Below, one piece after another: positions 17,901-26,443 of a stretch of DNA of 45,770 nucleotides; within the stretch, counting starts at the first letter, position 1; every line of letters starts with the position of its first letter. Source of the DNA: CAYPEK01 sp964409645 (GTDB lineage Bacteria; UBP15; UBA6099); contig CAYPEK010000025.1 in the NCBI GenBank assembly GCA_964409645.1, forward strand, positions 1 to 45,770. Reading direction: 5' to 3'. Under the pieces are notes generated by a model. That model saw nothing but the letters and a program-made list of their open reading frames with translations. It had not been told where the DNA came from and searched no databases. Position numbers and translations under genes: made by a program.

Positions 17901-20900
17901 CCGCCGCGCTCCAGACGCCCGCGCCGCTCTTGGCTTTCACCGAGACGTAATATTTGCCGCCGCTCTGCATGCTTGCGGTTATCGTGCCGCTTGTCGAAGT
18001 GCCTTTCGACGTCCAGTTCGCGGCTTCCGCGCCGCCTTCCGTCGAGCCGACCGCCGTCTGGTATTCGACGATTCCGGAGAGGCCCGCCGTCGCGCTCCAT
18101 TCAGCAGTGAGTTGTGTCAGCGAGTTCACGAACGCGCCGGGCACCGTGACAGCCGGTGTTCCGGGGGCGGCTGTATCTATCGTTATCCCGTCGGAAATCT
18201 TTGCCGAGCCGGGAGTACCTGCATTGTTACGCGCGCGCACGGTTACATAATATTTAGTGCCTTGCACAAGCGTCAGGCCGGATTTCGTGAACTTCGTTTC
18301 CGTGCCCGCGTCCGTCCAGTCGAGCGCGTTGCCCGCGCCGGGCGTGCTGCCGATCCGGTAGTCGTATTTGGATGCGCCGGAAATCGCGCTCCAGTTCGCC
18401 GAGAGTGTGTCCGCGCTCGAATTGTAGTCGATGTCCGCGCCCGTGCCGTCGTTGACGACCGACGGGGCGGCGAGCAGCGTTGTATCTACAGTAACGCCGG
18501 TCGAACTGCCTATTGCGCTCGCGAGGCCAGCCGCGTTGACCGCCTTCACGTTTATGAAATATGTGCCGCCGTTCGACATCGAGAGTCCGGTAATCGACGC
18601 GTTGGAAACTGCGCCCGCGGAATACCAGTTTTTAATGCTCGTGTCGCCTGCCGATGTGCCGACCGATACCTGATAGTCGGTTATGCCGGACTCGGAATCG
18701 GACGCTGTCCAAGATGCTTCGAGCGTGCTCTGCGAGGCGGTGTATTCAGCCGGGGTATAGACCTGCGGCGTCGATGGCGCGGTCGTGTCAACAAGCACTC
18801 CGTCGGACGTTCCGACTTCGCCGTACAGCTTCGCGTTGTTGCGAGCCTTGACCGAGAAATAGTACCTTCCGCCGTTTGTGAGCGAAAGCGACGGGACGGT
18901 TACCGATGTGCCCGTGGTTTCAGTCCAGTTCACGACATCCGTGCCGCCGGAAGTGGTTCCGACCGCGTACGAATACGCCGCCGCGAGCGTCACCGCGTTC
19001 CAGTTGGCGGACAGCGAATTGTTTACCGTTACATAATCTACGTCCGCAGCCGTTCCGTCGCTGACAGCGGGTTTGCCGGGGGCGACGCTGTCGATTATCG
19101 TGCTTGTGTCGGGGCTTGCCGGATACTCGGAAACGTTTCCTGCTTTGTCCCGCGCGCGGCAGCGGAAGTAATATGTTTTCGTGTTGCTTCCAGTGTAGTC
19201 AAAAGATGTAAGCGATGTGCCGGTGCGCCATGCCTGCCATGTCCCGGCCGCACCCTCGCGGACCTGCACGTCGAACGCCGCCGAAGAGGCGAGGCCGGTT
19301 CCGGCGTCGTTGCCGGACCACGTTACGGCGAACGTGTTCGCGGCGGTGTACTGCGAGAGCGCCGCCACCGAGCATGACGGCGCGGTTGTGTCCACCGTCA
19401 CCGCGCCCGATGTTCCGGCGTCGCTGAATACAGCGGCGCCGCTCTTTGCCTTGACGGAGATGTAGTACGTGCCGCCTTCGGTGAGAGTCGCCGGGATTGT
19501 TGCGTTGGTGTCCGCTCCTGCGCTTGTCCAGCTCAATGTGTTTGTGCCGCCGGCTGTTGTGCCGACCGCGTACTGATATTCGGATATCCCGGAGAGGCCG
19601 GCTGTCGCCGTCCACGTCGCCGGGAGTTGTGTCTTGCTCGTCGAGTAGCTGCCGTTGTATGTGACGGCCGGAGTTCCGGGTTTCGCCGTGTCGATGGTGA
19701 TGCCGTCCGACACTCTTCCCGTTCCGGGAATGTTCGCGCTATTGCGCGCCCGCACCACAACGTAATAAGTCGTGCCCTGCGTGAGCGTGAGTCCGGTTTT
19801 CGTCACACTCGTGCTTGTGTTGACGCTTGTCCAATCGACGACGTTGCGGCCGCCGGAGGTGGTGCCGATCGCGTACTCATATTTCGACGCGCCCGTAATC
19901 GCCGACCAGTTGGCCGACAGTGTTGTGGTGCTCGACGTGAAGTCGATGTCCGCCGCGGTCCCGTCGTTGATGGTTGTCGGACCGGGCAGCAGCGTCGAGT
20001 CAACTTTCACGCCGTCGGACGTACCGGCCGCGCTCACCAGTCCCGCCGCGTTTACGGCGCGCACGTTGATGTAGTACGTCTGTCCGTTCGTCATCGTCAG
20101 ACCGGAAATGACCATCGAGGTCTGCGTGCCGGCTGAGAACCAATCCTTCGTGTCGGCGAGGCCCGCCGCGGTGCCGACCGACACCTGATATTCCGTGACT
20201 CCGGTGTGCGCGTCGGACGACGACCACGAGCCTTCAAGGTAGGTGTTCGAACTTGAGAAAACGTCGGGCACCGATACGGTCGGCGTCGTGGGCGGCGTGG
20301 TGTCGATCTTTACGCCGTTCGACACGCCCGTGCCGCTGTAGAGGTTGGCGTTGTTTCTTGCCTTGACGGCGACGTAGTAGGTCGCGCCGTCGGCGAGCGC
20401 GAGGGCGGACGCCGTGAACGACGGTGTCGTTCCGGAGGTTGTCCAGCCGAGAACGTCCGTGCCGCCGGAGGTCGATCCGATCGCGTGGAAGTATTCCGCC
20501 GTGCCGGAAACTGCCGGCCAGTTGGCGGAGATTGTATTGCCGGAGGTCGAATATGCAATGTCTGTTCCGGTGCCGTCGCTGACAACCGGTGTTGCCGGCG
20601 CGACGCTGTCTATTGTCGTTCCGGTGTTACCGTTGCCGCCGGGGTAGGCGGACCAGTTGCCCGCGTTATCCCTCGACTTGCACTGGAAGAAGTAGTTGTT
20701 TCCGTTAGTGCCGGTGAAGACGGCGGTCGAGACGCTTGTGTTCGACTGCCAGTCGGTCCATGTGCCGTCCGCGCCGATCTTCGACTGGACGGTGTAGAGC
20801 GGTGTCATTCCCGAGCCGGTGTCCGTGCCGCTCCAGTTGACGGTGAACGAGTTCGCCGGCTGGTACTGCGCGAGCGCCTGCACCGAGCACGTCGGCGACT

Positions 20901-23900
20901 GCGAGTCCACGAGGATTCCGCCGTACGTTCCGGCGGTGCTCCACACGCCAGCGTCGCTTCTCGCTTTGACCGAGATGTAATACGTGCCGCCCTCGGTCAT
21001 CGTAGCGTTGATCGTTCCCGAAAGCGCCGAGCCCGCGCTCGTCCAGTTCACGACTTCCGTGCCGCCGGAAGTCGTGCCGACCGCGTACTGATATTCGGCG
21101 ATCCCGGAAATCCCGGCGACCGACGTCCACGACGCGGACAGCGAGCTTGCGCTTGTCGAATAGTTGCCGTTGGCATAGCTGACCACCGGCTGCCCGGGCG
21201 GGTTCGAGTCCACCCTGATTCCGTTCGATATCGATGCGGGACCGGGCACGTCCGCCGGGTTGTGCGCGCGCACCGCGAAGTAATATGTTGCGCCCTGCGA
21301 GAGCGTGAGGCCGCTCTTTGTTACTGTTGTCGCCGAGCCCGCGCTTGTCCAGTCAACAACATTGCGCGCGCCGGGTGTCGTGCCGATCGCGTAATCGTAA
21401 GAGATCGCGTTGGAAACGGATGTCCAGTTCGCGGACAGCGAAGTGTTGCTCGATGTGAACGATTCGTCCGCGCCTGTGCCGTCCTTAACGGAAGACGGGC
21501 CGGGAAGCAGCGTTGTGTTGACGAGCACGCCCACTGATGAGCCCACATCGCTCCATACGCCCGTCGCGTTCTGCGATTTTACATTGATGTAATATGTGCT
21601 GCCGTGGTGGAGGGTGAGTCCGGCGATTGTCGCCTCGGCCGCCGTTCCGGTGGAGTACCAACTCTTTATGCTCGTGTCGCCCGCCGATGTGCCTACCGAC
21701 ACCTGATATTCGGTGATGCCGGACTGCGCGTCGCCGCCCGTCCATGACGCGGTCAGGAACGTTGTTTCGCTCGTGACGGCGTCGGGCACCAAAACCGAAG
21801 GCGTGTCGGGCGGCGTGGTATCGACGAGTACGCCGTTCGATGTTCCCGCCGTGCCGTTGATTCCGCCCGCGTTCTGGGCCTTCACAGTCGTGTAATATGT
21901 CGTGCCGTTGATGAGAGCCAGACCGGTCTCGGAGAAGCTTGTGACGGTTGTGCTCGTCCATGTTTTGAGTTCGTCGCCGCCTGCCGTCGTGCCGATCGCG
22001 TAAATGTATGAAACCGCGCCGGTTACGGCGTCCCAGTTGGCCTCGATCGTGTCGGCCGAAGTCGAGTATGCCACGTCGGTTGACGAGCCGTCGCGCACCG
22101 CGGGCGCCGCGAGAACCGACGACGCGACTGTCGTGTGCGTGTCGCCGTCGCCGCCGGGGTACGCCGACCAGTTGCCGGAGTTGTCGAGCGCCTTGCACTG
22201 GAAGTAGAAAGTATGGCCGTCGATGCCGGCGGTGAAATCCGCCGACGTCACGCTCGTCATGATCTGCCAGTTGCTCCAGTTGCCGGTGGCGCCGTCTTTT
22301 GACTGCACGTAGTAGAGATTCGCCAGCCCTGAGCCGGAGTCGTTCGCCGCCCATTGCACGTTGATCGTGTTCGATCCGGTGTACGCCGGGAGCGCCTGAA
22401 TCGCGCACGTCGGCGGCGTGGTGTCGATAAGGATTCCGTCGCTCGATCCCGCCGTGCTCCAGACTCCCGCGCTGCTCTTCGCCTTGACCGATACATAATA
22501 CGTAAGTCCGTCGGTGAGCGTGAGTCCGGTTTTCGTCACGTTCGTCGTCAGGCTGGTCGAAGTCCAGTCAACCACCTGATTGCCACCCGCGCTTGTGCCT
22601 ATTGCATACTGATATTCCATAATCCCCGACACGCCGGGCGTGCCCGTCCATGTAGCGTGGATAGAAGTTGCATTGTTGGTGAAGCCGCCGTCGTCCGTCA
22701 CCGCCGGAGCGGCCGGCGCGAGCGAGTCAACCGTGAGCCCGTCCGAGTTGTTCGGCGGCCCTTCGGTTCCCGCGTTGTTTTTCGATTTCACGCGCACGAA
22801 ATAGTCGCCGGCCTGAGTGAGCGTCAGCCCCGTTTTCGTGTACGTTGTGACGTTGCCCACGTCAGTCCAGTTCATCACGTTGCAGTTGTTTGGAATTGCG
22901 CCGTCACCGAAGCAGACGAGATAACTCGCGGCGTTCGTTACCGCGCTCCAGTTCGCTTCGAGCGTTGTGAGCGATGAAGTGAATGCGATGTCTTCGCCCG
23001 TGCCGTCGTTGATCGTCGCCGGAGCGGGCAGAACCGAGGAGTCAACCGTCGTCGAAACGTCGCCGTCGCCGCCGGGGTACGCGCCGGAGTTGCCCGCGAC
23101 GTCAGTCGCGCGACACTGGAAGTAATACTTATGGCCGTCCTCGCCGAGAGTGAACAGATAGGCGGTGCCGGAATCGTTCGTCGTCAGGTCGGTCCACGCG
23201 CCCGTCTCGCCGTCGCGGTACTGCACATCCGTGCCGGCGACGCCCGACCGTGAGTCGGCGCTGTTCCACTGCACGCTGAACGAAGTCGTCGTCTGATAGG
23301 AGGTGGAAGGCATCGTTATCGAGCACGTGGGAACGGCGAGGTCGATCTTGATCCCGTTCGATGTGCCGATCGTTCCGAACGTGCCCGTGATTTTTTTGGC
23401 TTTGACGGAGAGGTAGTACGTCTTCCCGTCGTCGGCGAGGCTGAGCCCCGTTTTGGTAAAGAATGTGTCAGGCGTTTCGGTCCAGCCGACTATGTCCGTG
23501 CCGCCGGCTGTGGTGCCGACCGCGTACGCGTAAGAGACCGCGCCGTTGACTGTGCCCCAGTTGCCGGAGAGTTGCGTGTTGGCATTTGTGAAATTGAGGT
23601 CCGCGCCGGTTTCGGAGCCGTCGCTGATGGGGGAGGGCGCCGAGAGCACGTCCGTGTTGACCGTTGTCTTAACGTAATAGTCGGGCGACGTCGGGTATGC
23701 CGTCCAGTTGCCGACGTTGTCCTGCGCCTTCACGCGGAAGTAATACGTGTGGCCGTTCACGCCGGTGAACGATTGGGTCGTGTTGGTTGTGTTCGTGACG
23801 AGGTCGGTCCAGAGGCCGGCATTGTCCTTGCTCTGCACGGTGAAGTTGACAAGTCCGGATTCGCCGGTGCCGTCCACGCCGCTCCATGTCACGTTGAATG

Positions 23901-26052
23901 TGACTTCGCCGACGACGCTTGCGTTCGGCTCCGACATGTTGACCGTCGGCGCAACGAGGTCAACCTTGACCCCGTTCGACGGCTGCTGCGTGTAAATGCC
24001 GGCTTTGTTATACGAGCGCACCGAGACGTAGTACACGGTGTTGTGCACCAACGTCAGGGAGTTGTTTGTCATCGATGTATTTTGCGCCACCGAAGTCCAG
24101 TCGAGAATGTCGTTTCCGCCGGCGGTGGTGCCGATCGCGTATTCGTAGTGGTCGAGGTCTCCCGCCGGGTCGGCGTCGGTGTCGTATGAAGACCAGAATG
24201 CTTCGAGGGTGTTGCCCGAGCCGGTGTAAGTGATGTCGCTGGGGCCGGGGCCGTCGATAACGTACGGCGGGCCGCCCGCGGTATCGAAAACCGGTGGGGT
24301 CGTATCGACGATCATCTGCGCATCCTCGGCCGCCGGCCACGCCTCGATGTTGCCGGTGTTGTCCTGAGCGCGGCTGCGGAACTGCCAGATTCCGTTGCCG
24401 GATGCGATGCCGCCGGGGGGATTGCCCGCGTCGAAGGTGGCGCTTGTGGCCGTTGTGCAGGATTGCCAGTCCGTCCACGTGCCGCCGTCTTTGCGCACCT
24501 GAATGTCGTAGCATTTCAGGCCGCTGCCGGGTGTCGGGTCGGAACCGCCCGTCCACGAAACACTGAAAGTCAGGTTCGGAGTGTGCGTCACGCCGAACGT
24601 GTTGACATAAGAATCGTTCGGAACCCGTGTGTCGAGCTGGGTATATGTGGGGCCGGGGTTGGCATCGAACGAGTCGGTGTTTCCGGCTTTATCTACTGCT
24701 TGCGCACGGAAGTGATAGATGTGGCCTTCCACGCCCGTGAACGGGATTGCAACCGAGGGGCCCGCGCATGCTGTCTGCGGGAGCGTATCCCATACCGGCG
24801 TGCCGGGGTTGCTCGTTTCGTCCCATTTATCGAGGTTGATCGCGGCGATTCCGCTGCCCGGCGACGTGTCCGAACAGTTGACCGTCACATTCACAGAGGT
24901 TGACTGTGTGTATGGCGCGAGTGCTACCACCGAATGCGCGGGCGCCGTGCGGTCCACGAGTGTCGTGTAAGTGCCTTCGGAATCGTAACTGTCGGAGTTG
25001 CCGGCGATGTCTGTGGCTCTAACTCGGAATGTATATGGGTGGCCTTCGGTCGGCGTGAATGCCGACTGATACGTCGGGCCGCCGCCGGGATTGAAGCAGG
25101 AGCCCGACGGAAAGTCCGTCCAACTTCCGCCGCTCGTGTCTTTGTACTGAACGCTGAAGCAGTTGATTCCGCTGCCGGTTGTCGGCGCTCCGCTGTCGGA
25201 GGCGGTCCATTTCAGGGTGACATTGCCCGCCGTGTTCCAGTATGTCGGCAGGTCCGCCCCGGTATTGATCGAGTGCGTTGGCGCAACCGTATCTTTTTTT
25301 ACAGTGAAAACATCCTGCAGCGTGGTCTCATGCGTTACCGCGTCGGTCACCTTCACGCTGATGTAGTTGTAGCCTTGGGCGAGGCTTGTGAAATTGATGC
25401 TCCAGTTTGATGTGTAGCTCGTCGAATCGTAGTTATTGAAGATCGCCGTCCACGGCACTACTTGAGATCCCGACATTATCGAGCCCGTGTAGGCGGTGTA
25501 GTAAGCGTCGTCGAGGTGCGCGTTGTCGGAAAAGTCAACGTCGTATGTTGTTCCGCCGGAATTCCGCCACGTCTCGTCTCCCGCCTGATTGTCCGATATC
25601 GAAGGCGGCACGATTTCAAGGCTGACCGGCTGTGCGAAGCCGTTATCCGTCGAGTAAATTGTTCCGCTGCGTTTGTAGAGGATGTAATAAGAATTGCCCG
25701 GCACCATGTTCGAGGAGAAGCTGGCCGAGAATGTTGTGTTGGCTGCCACGTTTGTCCAACCGAGTATTGCGCCGCTTCCGTCCGTCCCGGTTGCCACCGC
25801 TATCTGGTCGCCGCTCTGGAAACCGGTGTTGGAGTTGATGTGGTAGCAGATCTGGAACATGTTGAGGTAATTCAGCGTGCCGGAAACGCCCCCGCAGTTC
25901 TGCGCGTTGTAATCGGATTTCGAAATAGGGCGCACTACTACCGTGTCGCCGCGAAGGGCGTTGCCGGGAAAGAGCAGCACAAGCGATAGGAACGCAGCCC
26001 CTATGATCGTTTTTTTGATTAGTCGTTTTCTGATTTGTTTTTCATTTGACAT
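14998..26052 (-). CDS. Giant exported FN3-repeat protein (3,684 residues)
   Basis: The ATG at 26052 has an excellent Shine-Dalgarno (GAGGAG, 7-nt spacing). Residues 1-36 form a Sec signal (Lys/Arg-rich start, hydrophobic core, A-L-R-G). Two divergent N-terminal beta domains are followed by about 30 FN3-type domains of about 100-110 residues. The first part mixes A-type (xTVxWxGxDxGSG...YYFRCRAxDxAGN) and B-type (DGTGxDIxY...YAIGTTAGGTDVV) domains. Residues about 1211-3230 are four copies of a five-domain block A-B-C-D-E. The last about 450 residues are not FN3: a beta-sandwich region and a terminal domain with FDYGSSGATIKA and ITKDGIKA, phrases echoed in the neighbouring beta-repeat protein. 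It ends W-I-P-A-A-Q with no LPXTG or PEP-CTERM anchor. It is the first gene of the exported cluster. A surface filament or matrix role is inferred. Confidence 0.92.
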   Translation of the reverse strand: MSNEKQIRKRLIKKTIIGAAFLSLVLLFPGNALRGDTVVVRPISKSDYNAQNCGGVSGTLNYLNMFQICYHINSNTGFQSGDQIAVATGTDGSGAILGWTNVAANTTFSASFSSNMVPGNSYYILYKRSGTIYSTDNGFAQPVSLEIVPPSISDNQAGDETWRNSGGTTYDVDFSDNAHLDDAYYTAYTGSIMSGSQVVPWTAIFNNYDSTSYTSNWSINFTSLAQGYNYISVKVTDAVTHETTLQDVFTVKKDTVAPTHSINTGADLPTYWNTAGNVTLKWTASDSGAPTTGSGINCFSVQYKDTSGGSWTDFPSGSCFNPGGGPTYQSAFTPTEGHPYTFRVRATDIAGNSDSYDSEGTYTTLVDRTAPAHSVVALAPYTQSTSVNVTVNCSDTSPGSGIAAINLDKWDETSNPGTPVWDTLPQTACAGPSVAIPFTGVEGHIYHFRAQAVDKAGNTDSFDANPGPTYTQLDTRVPNDSYVNTFGVTHTPNLTFSVSWTGGSDPTPGSGLKCYDIQVRKDGGTWTDWQSCTTATSATFDAGNPPGGIASGNGIWQFRSRAQDNTGNIEAWPAAEDAQMIVDTTPPVFDTAGGPPYVIDGPGPSDITYTGSGNTLEAFWSSYDTDADPAGDLDHYEYAIGTTAGGNDILDWTSVAQNTSMTNNSLTLVHNTVYYVSVRSYNKAGIYTQQPSNGVKVDLVAPTVNMSEPNASVVGEVTFNVTWSGVDGTGESGLVNFTVQSKDNAGLWTDLVTNTTNTTQSFTGVNGHTYYFRVKAQDNVGNWTAYPTSPDYYVKTTVNTDVLSAPSPISDGSETGADLNFTNANTQLSGNWGTVNGAVSYAYAVGTTAGGTDIVGWTETPDTFFTKTGLSLADDGKTYYLSVKAKKITGTFGTIGTSNGIKIDLAVPTCSITMPSTSYQTTTSFSVQWNSADSRSGVAGTDVQYRDGETGAWTDLTTNDSGTAYLFTLGEDGHKYYFQCRATDVAGNSGAYPGGDGDVSTTVDSSVLPAPATINDGTGEDIAFTSSLTTLEANWSAVTNAASYLVCFGDGAIPNNCNVMNWTDVGNVTTYTKTGLTLTQAGDYFVRVKSKNNAGTEGPPNNSDGLTVDSLAPAAPAVTDDGGFTNNATSIHATWTGTPGVSGIMEYQYAIGTSAGGNQVVDWTSTSLTTNVTKTGLTLTDGLTYYVSVKAKSSAGVWSTAGSSDGILIDTTPPTCAIQALPAYTGSNTINVQWAANDSGSGLANLYYVQSKDGATGNWSNWQIMTSVTSADFTAGIDGHTFYFQCKALDNSGNWSAYPGGDGDTHTTVASSVLAAPAVRDGSSTDVAYSTSADTIEANWDAVTGAVSYIYAIGTTAGGDELKTWTSTTVTSFSETGLALINGTTYYTTVKAQNAGGINGTAGTSNGVLVDTTPPDTPSVLVPDAVTSETTFLTASWTGGDAQSGITEYQVSVGTSAGDTSIKSWYSTGTAAEATIAGLTLHHGSTYYINVKSQNATGVWSDVGSSVGVLVNTTLLPGPSSVKDGTGADESFTSSNTSLSANWTSVSNAISYDYAIGTTPGARNVVDWTSAGSATTVTKSGLTLSQGATYYFAVRAHNPADVPGPASISNGIRVDSNPPGQPVVSYANGNYSTSASSLSASWTSVAGISGIAEYQYAVGTTSGGTEVVNWTSAGSALSGTINATMTEGGTYYISVKARSDAGVWSTAGTYGGILVDSQSPTCSVQALAQYQPANSFTVNWSGTDTGSGMTPLYTVQSKIGADGTWTDWQSNTSVSTAVFTGTNGNNYFFQCKSRDNAGNWSAYPGGNGNTGTTIDSVAPATPVVSDGTGTDIAYSTSGNTISANWPAVSGTAEYFHAIGSTSGGTDVLGWTTSGTTPSFTASALALADGATYYVAVKARNNANLYSGTGVSNGVKIDTTPPTTPTVSVPDVFSSSNTYLEGSWSSSDAHTGVTEYQVSVGTAAGLADTKDWFSAGTQTSMVISGLTMTNGQTYYINVRAVNAAGLVSAAGTSDGVKVDSTLLPGPTTINDGTAADIDFTSSTTTLSANWSAITGASKYEYAIGTTSGGRNVVDWTSVNTSTSVTKTGLTLTQGTTYYVVVRARNSANIPGTGRVSDGITIDTAKPGTPAVTYNGSYSTSKTQLPATWTATAGLSGISEYQYAVGTTAGGTNTLSWTSAGADTNATIPATLTEGGTYYISVKAKSGAAVFSDAGTSGAVTVDTTAPSCSVAALSQYTAANTFAVTWSGNDAGTGLASSAAFDVQVREGAAGTWQAWRTGTSLTSFDYTGSNTKTYYFRCRARDKAGNVSEYPASPDTSTIIDSVAPGKPAVSDGTAADVDYVTVNNSLSANWNAVTLAAAYSYAVGTTSGGTDVVNWTETTGTSVTVPSLSLTNGGRYYFSVKARNNAKLYGEVGTSDGVLVDTTAPSTPQVYTPAEYTASQSTLEASWTASDSESGITDYQVSVGTSAGDTSIKNWYSAGAVSNASITGLSMSNGGTYFINVKAVNAAGLASAIGSSTGVTVDTTLLAAPSVVNDGTGADIDYNSSADTLSANWSAISGASKYDYRIGSTPGAGNALDWTDAGTETKFTKSGLTLVQGTKYYVTVRARNNAGTPGSAKISDGITIDTAAPGTPAVTVPGAFVNSLTQLTAEWSATAGLSGIVEYQTAVGSTEGGAEAANWTSKGTSTSGTITASMQSGGKYYVSVKAKSGAGVWSAAGTAQMITVDTTKPVCAVQQLSAYQANATFNVSWTGTDSSSGPAGTFDVQYRDGATGVWTDWLAESTLTSNAFSGLNTHVYYFRCRTKDNAGNISDYADAGDTHTTIDSIAPVAATVRDGSSSDVDYSTDGASLSANWDQTDYAISYSYAIGTTPGSGNVVGWTDTTSTSFTKSGLTLASGQTYYVSVKGKNHAGTEGSAGVSNGVMVDTTAPTTPLVYVPAAYTSSTNTLSGSWSSEDPDSGIAEYQVSIGTAVGGTNVKGWTSVGSNTSTEMTGLTLTNGGTYFLNVKAVNRAGSESTVGTSSAVTVDTTLLSPPSYVRDSAGSDSDYTTSNKTLSANWADVSGAAKYQYAVGGEAGMSDIVVWTDTTATSVTVQNLSLTNGKKYYFSVRGVNNAGTGGSVGSSDGITVDTTAPAKPTVTDDGSQLNMGTPMHFTFNSSDSESPIVKYEYAIGLTAGATDAKDWTSAGLNKEVSDSTAALVTGKTYVISVRATNAAGLVSEVGASDGIQVVTTANVSAVSMDNQPLYSYDVAGNIVPNMIIVPDTGSDLSVLKEIAFRESNGVGVTYDQVQMSWLLEGGTRIDDPTTSINLRFLPGSETRTKIALMIPSRVLSLALGGRASSIITIEYTYSGMDDSKHQIKTVLSIPLKLTTSQSEESFQITGVKLLNPADGASVPVKSGYSAKAEVTLTGSGSVGGVWLLDGEFYKAFRTDAMSVKTVAAEQALPPDITGSHTLQFRVTAPESKESQTITFNVGEAASGPDATIDNFFIGPVQVTGVTATYDPATMTYTGEGDYKIPMLDDTVHVQFKRLKIEKQNGSNVLTKGIIAVTVDKKIEKGPISVSISKLLISTDGSALADGSVSFAGTDSLPGIGPFYFYSAGITKDGIKAAVKLGSPQTGKVGYFELGITDIYFDYGSSGATIKAVGYITTTPQEIFKFYVYFGYSPGGTEFDYAIGEKKDWIPAAQ
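16360..22415 (-). repeat. Four-copy super-repeat of five FN3 domains, period about 1.51 kb
   Basis: Each unit encodes the domains in the same order: A (TCxVQAL...GSG, charged YYFxCRAxD core), B (DGTxxDIxY, GGTDVV), C (VPxxYTSS...YQVSVGTSAG), D (after the linker DTTLL; DGTGADIDF, NVVDW) and E (GTPAVT...LSGIxEYQYAVGTT). The D-domain linker occurs near 16966, 18470, 19984 and 21500, spacings of about 1,504, 1,514 and 1,516 bp. Homologous domains in different units are more alike than neighbouring domains within a unit. Confidence 0.88.
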
Positions 26053-26443
26053 TTGAAGGCTCCTCGTTCGAAAGAGTCCCCGCCTCGCGGTGTGTCCGCT
26101 TCGACTTCCGTTGATTCTTTTTTTTACTTTGCACCTGAATGCTCAAAAGCAACATAAATGCCGCCAATCGTTAGTTGTAATTGAGCAATTCTTTTTCATG
26201 AGTAGAAAATAAAAAAACAACGATCTTTCCATTTCTGGTTATTTTACACCCATAAAACGATTTATATCAAAGTTTCTAATTTCTTTTATTATAGTGATTA
26301 TGTTTACTTTTCATAGAATAAAATAAAAATAAATTTTGGAATATGACATTTATCACAAATCTCATTATCTAAACGATTTTTATCATTTTGGTAAAAATTT
26401 TATGGATATTGTAAAAATGTTCTCATTCCGGTAAATTTGATTT
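26053..26443. promoter_or_regulatory. AT-rich divergent intergenic region
   Basis: The 391 bp between the giant FN3 gene (minus) and the Cys-rich gene (plus) must carry promoters for both. It is strikingly AT-rich compared with the flanking genes. The motif catt(tt/cc)ggtaaa occurs twice, at 26384-26395 and 26424-26435, 40 bp apart and upstream of the plus-strand start. No single promoter pair stands out. The last about 60 bp before the giant gene are GC-rich and include its GAGGAG at 26060-26065. Confidence 0.4.

Noticed and set aside
4147..24970. Many long plus-strand open frames opposite the FN3 genes
   Set aside because: They are antisense shadows created by GC-rich repeat codons: they recur with the repeat period, are Arg/Val/Gly-rich and lack start signals.
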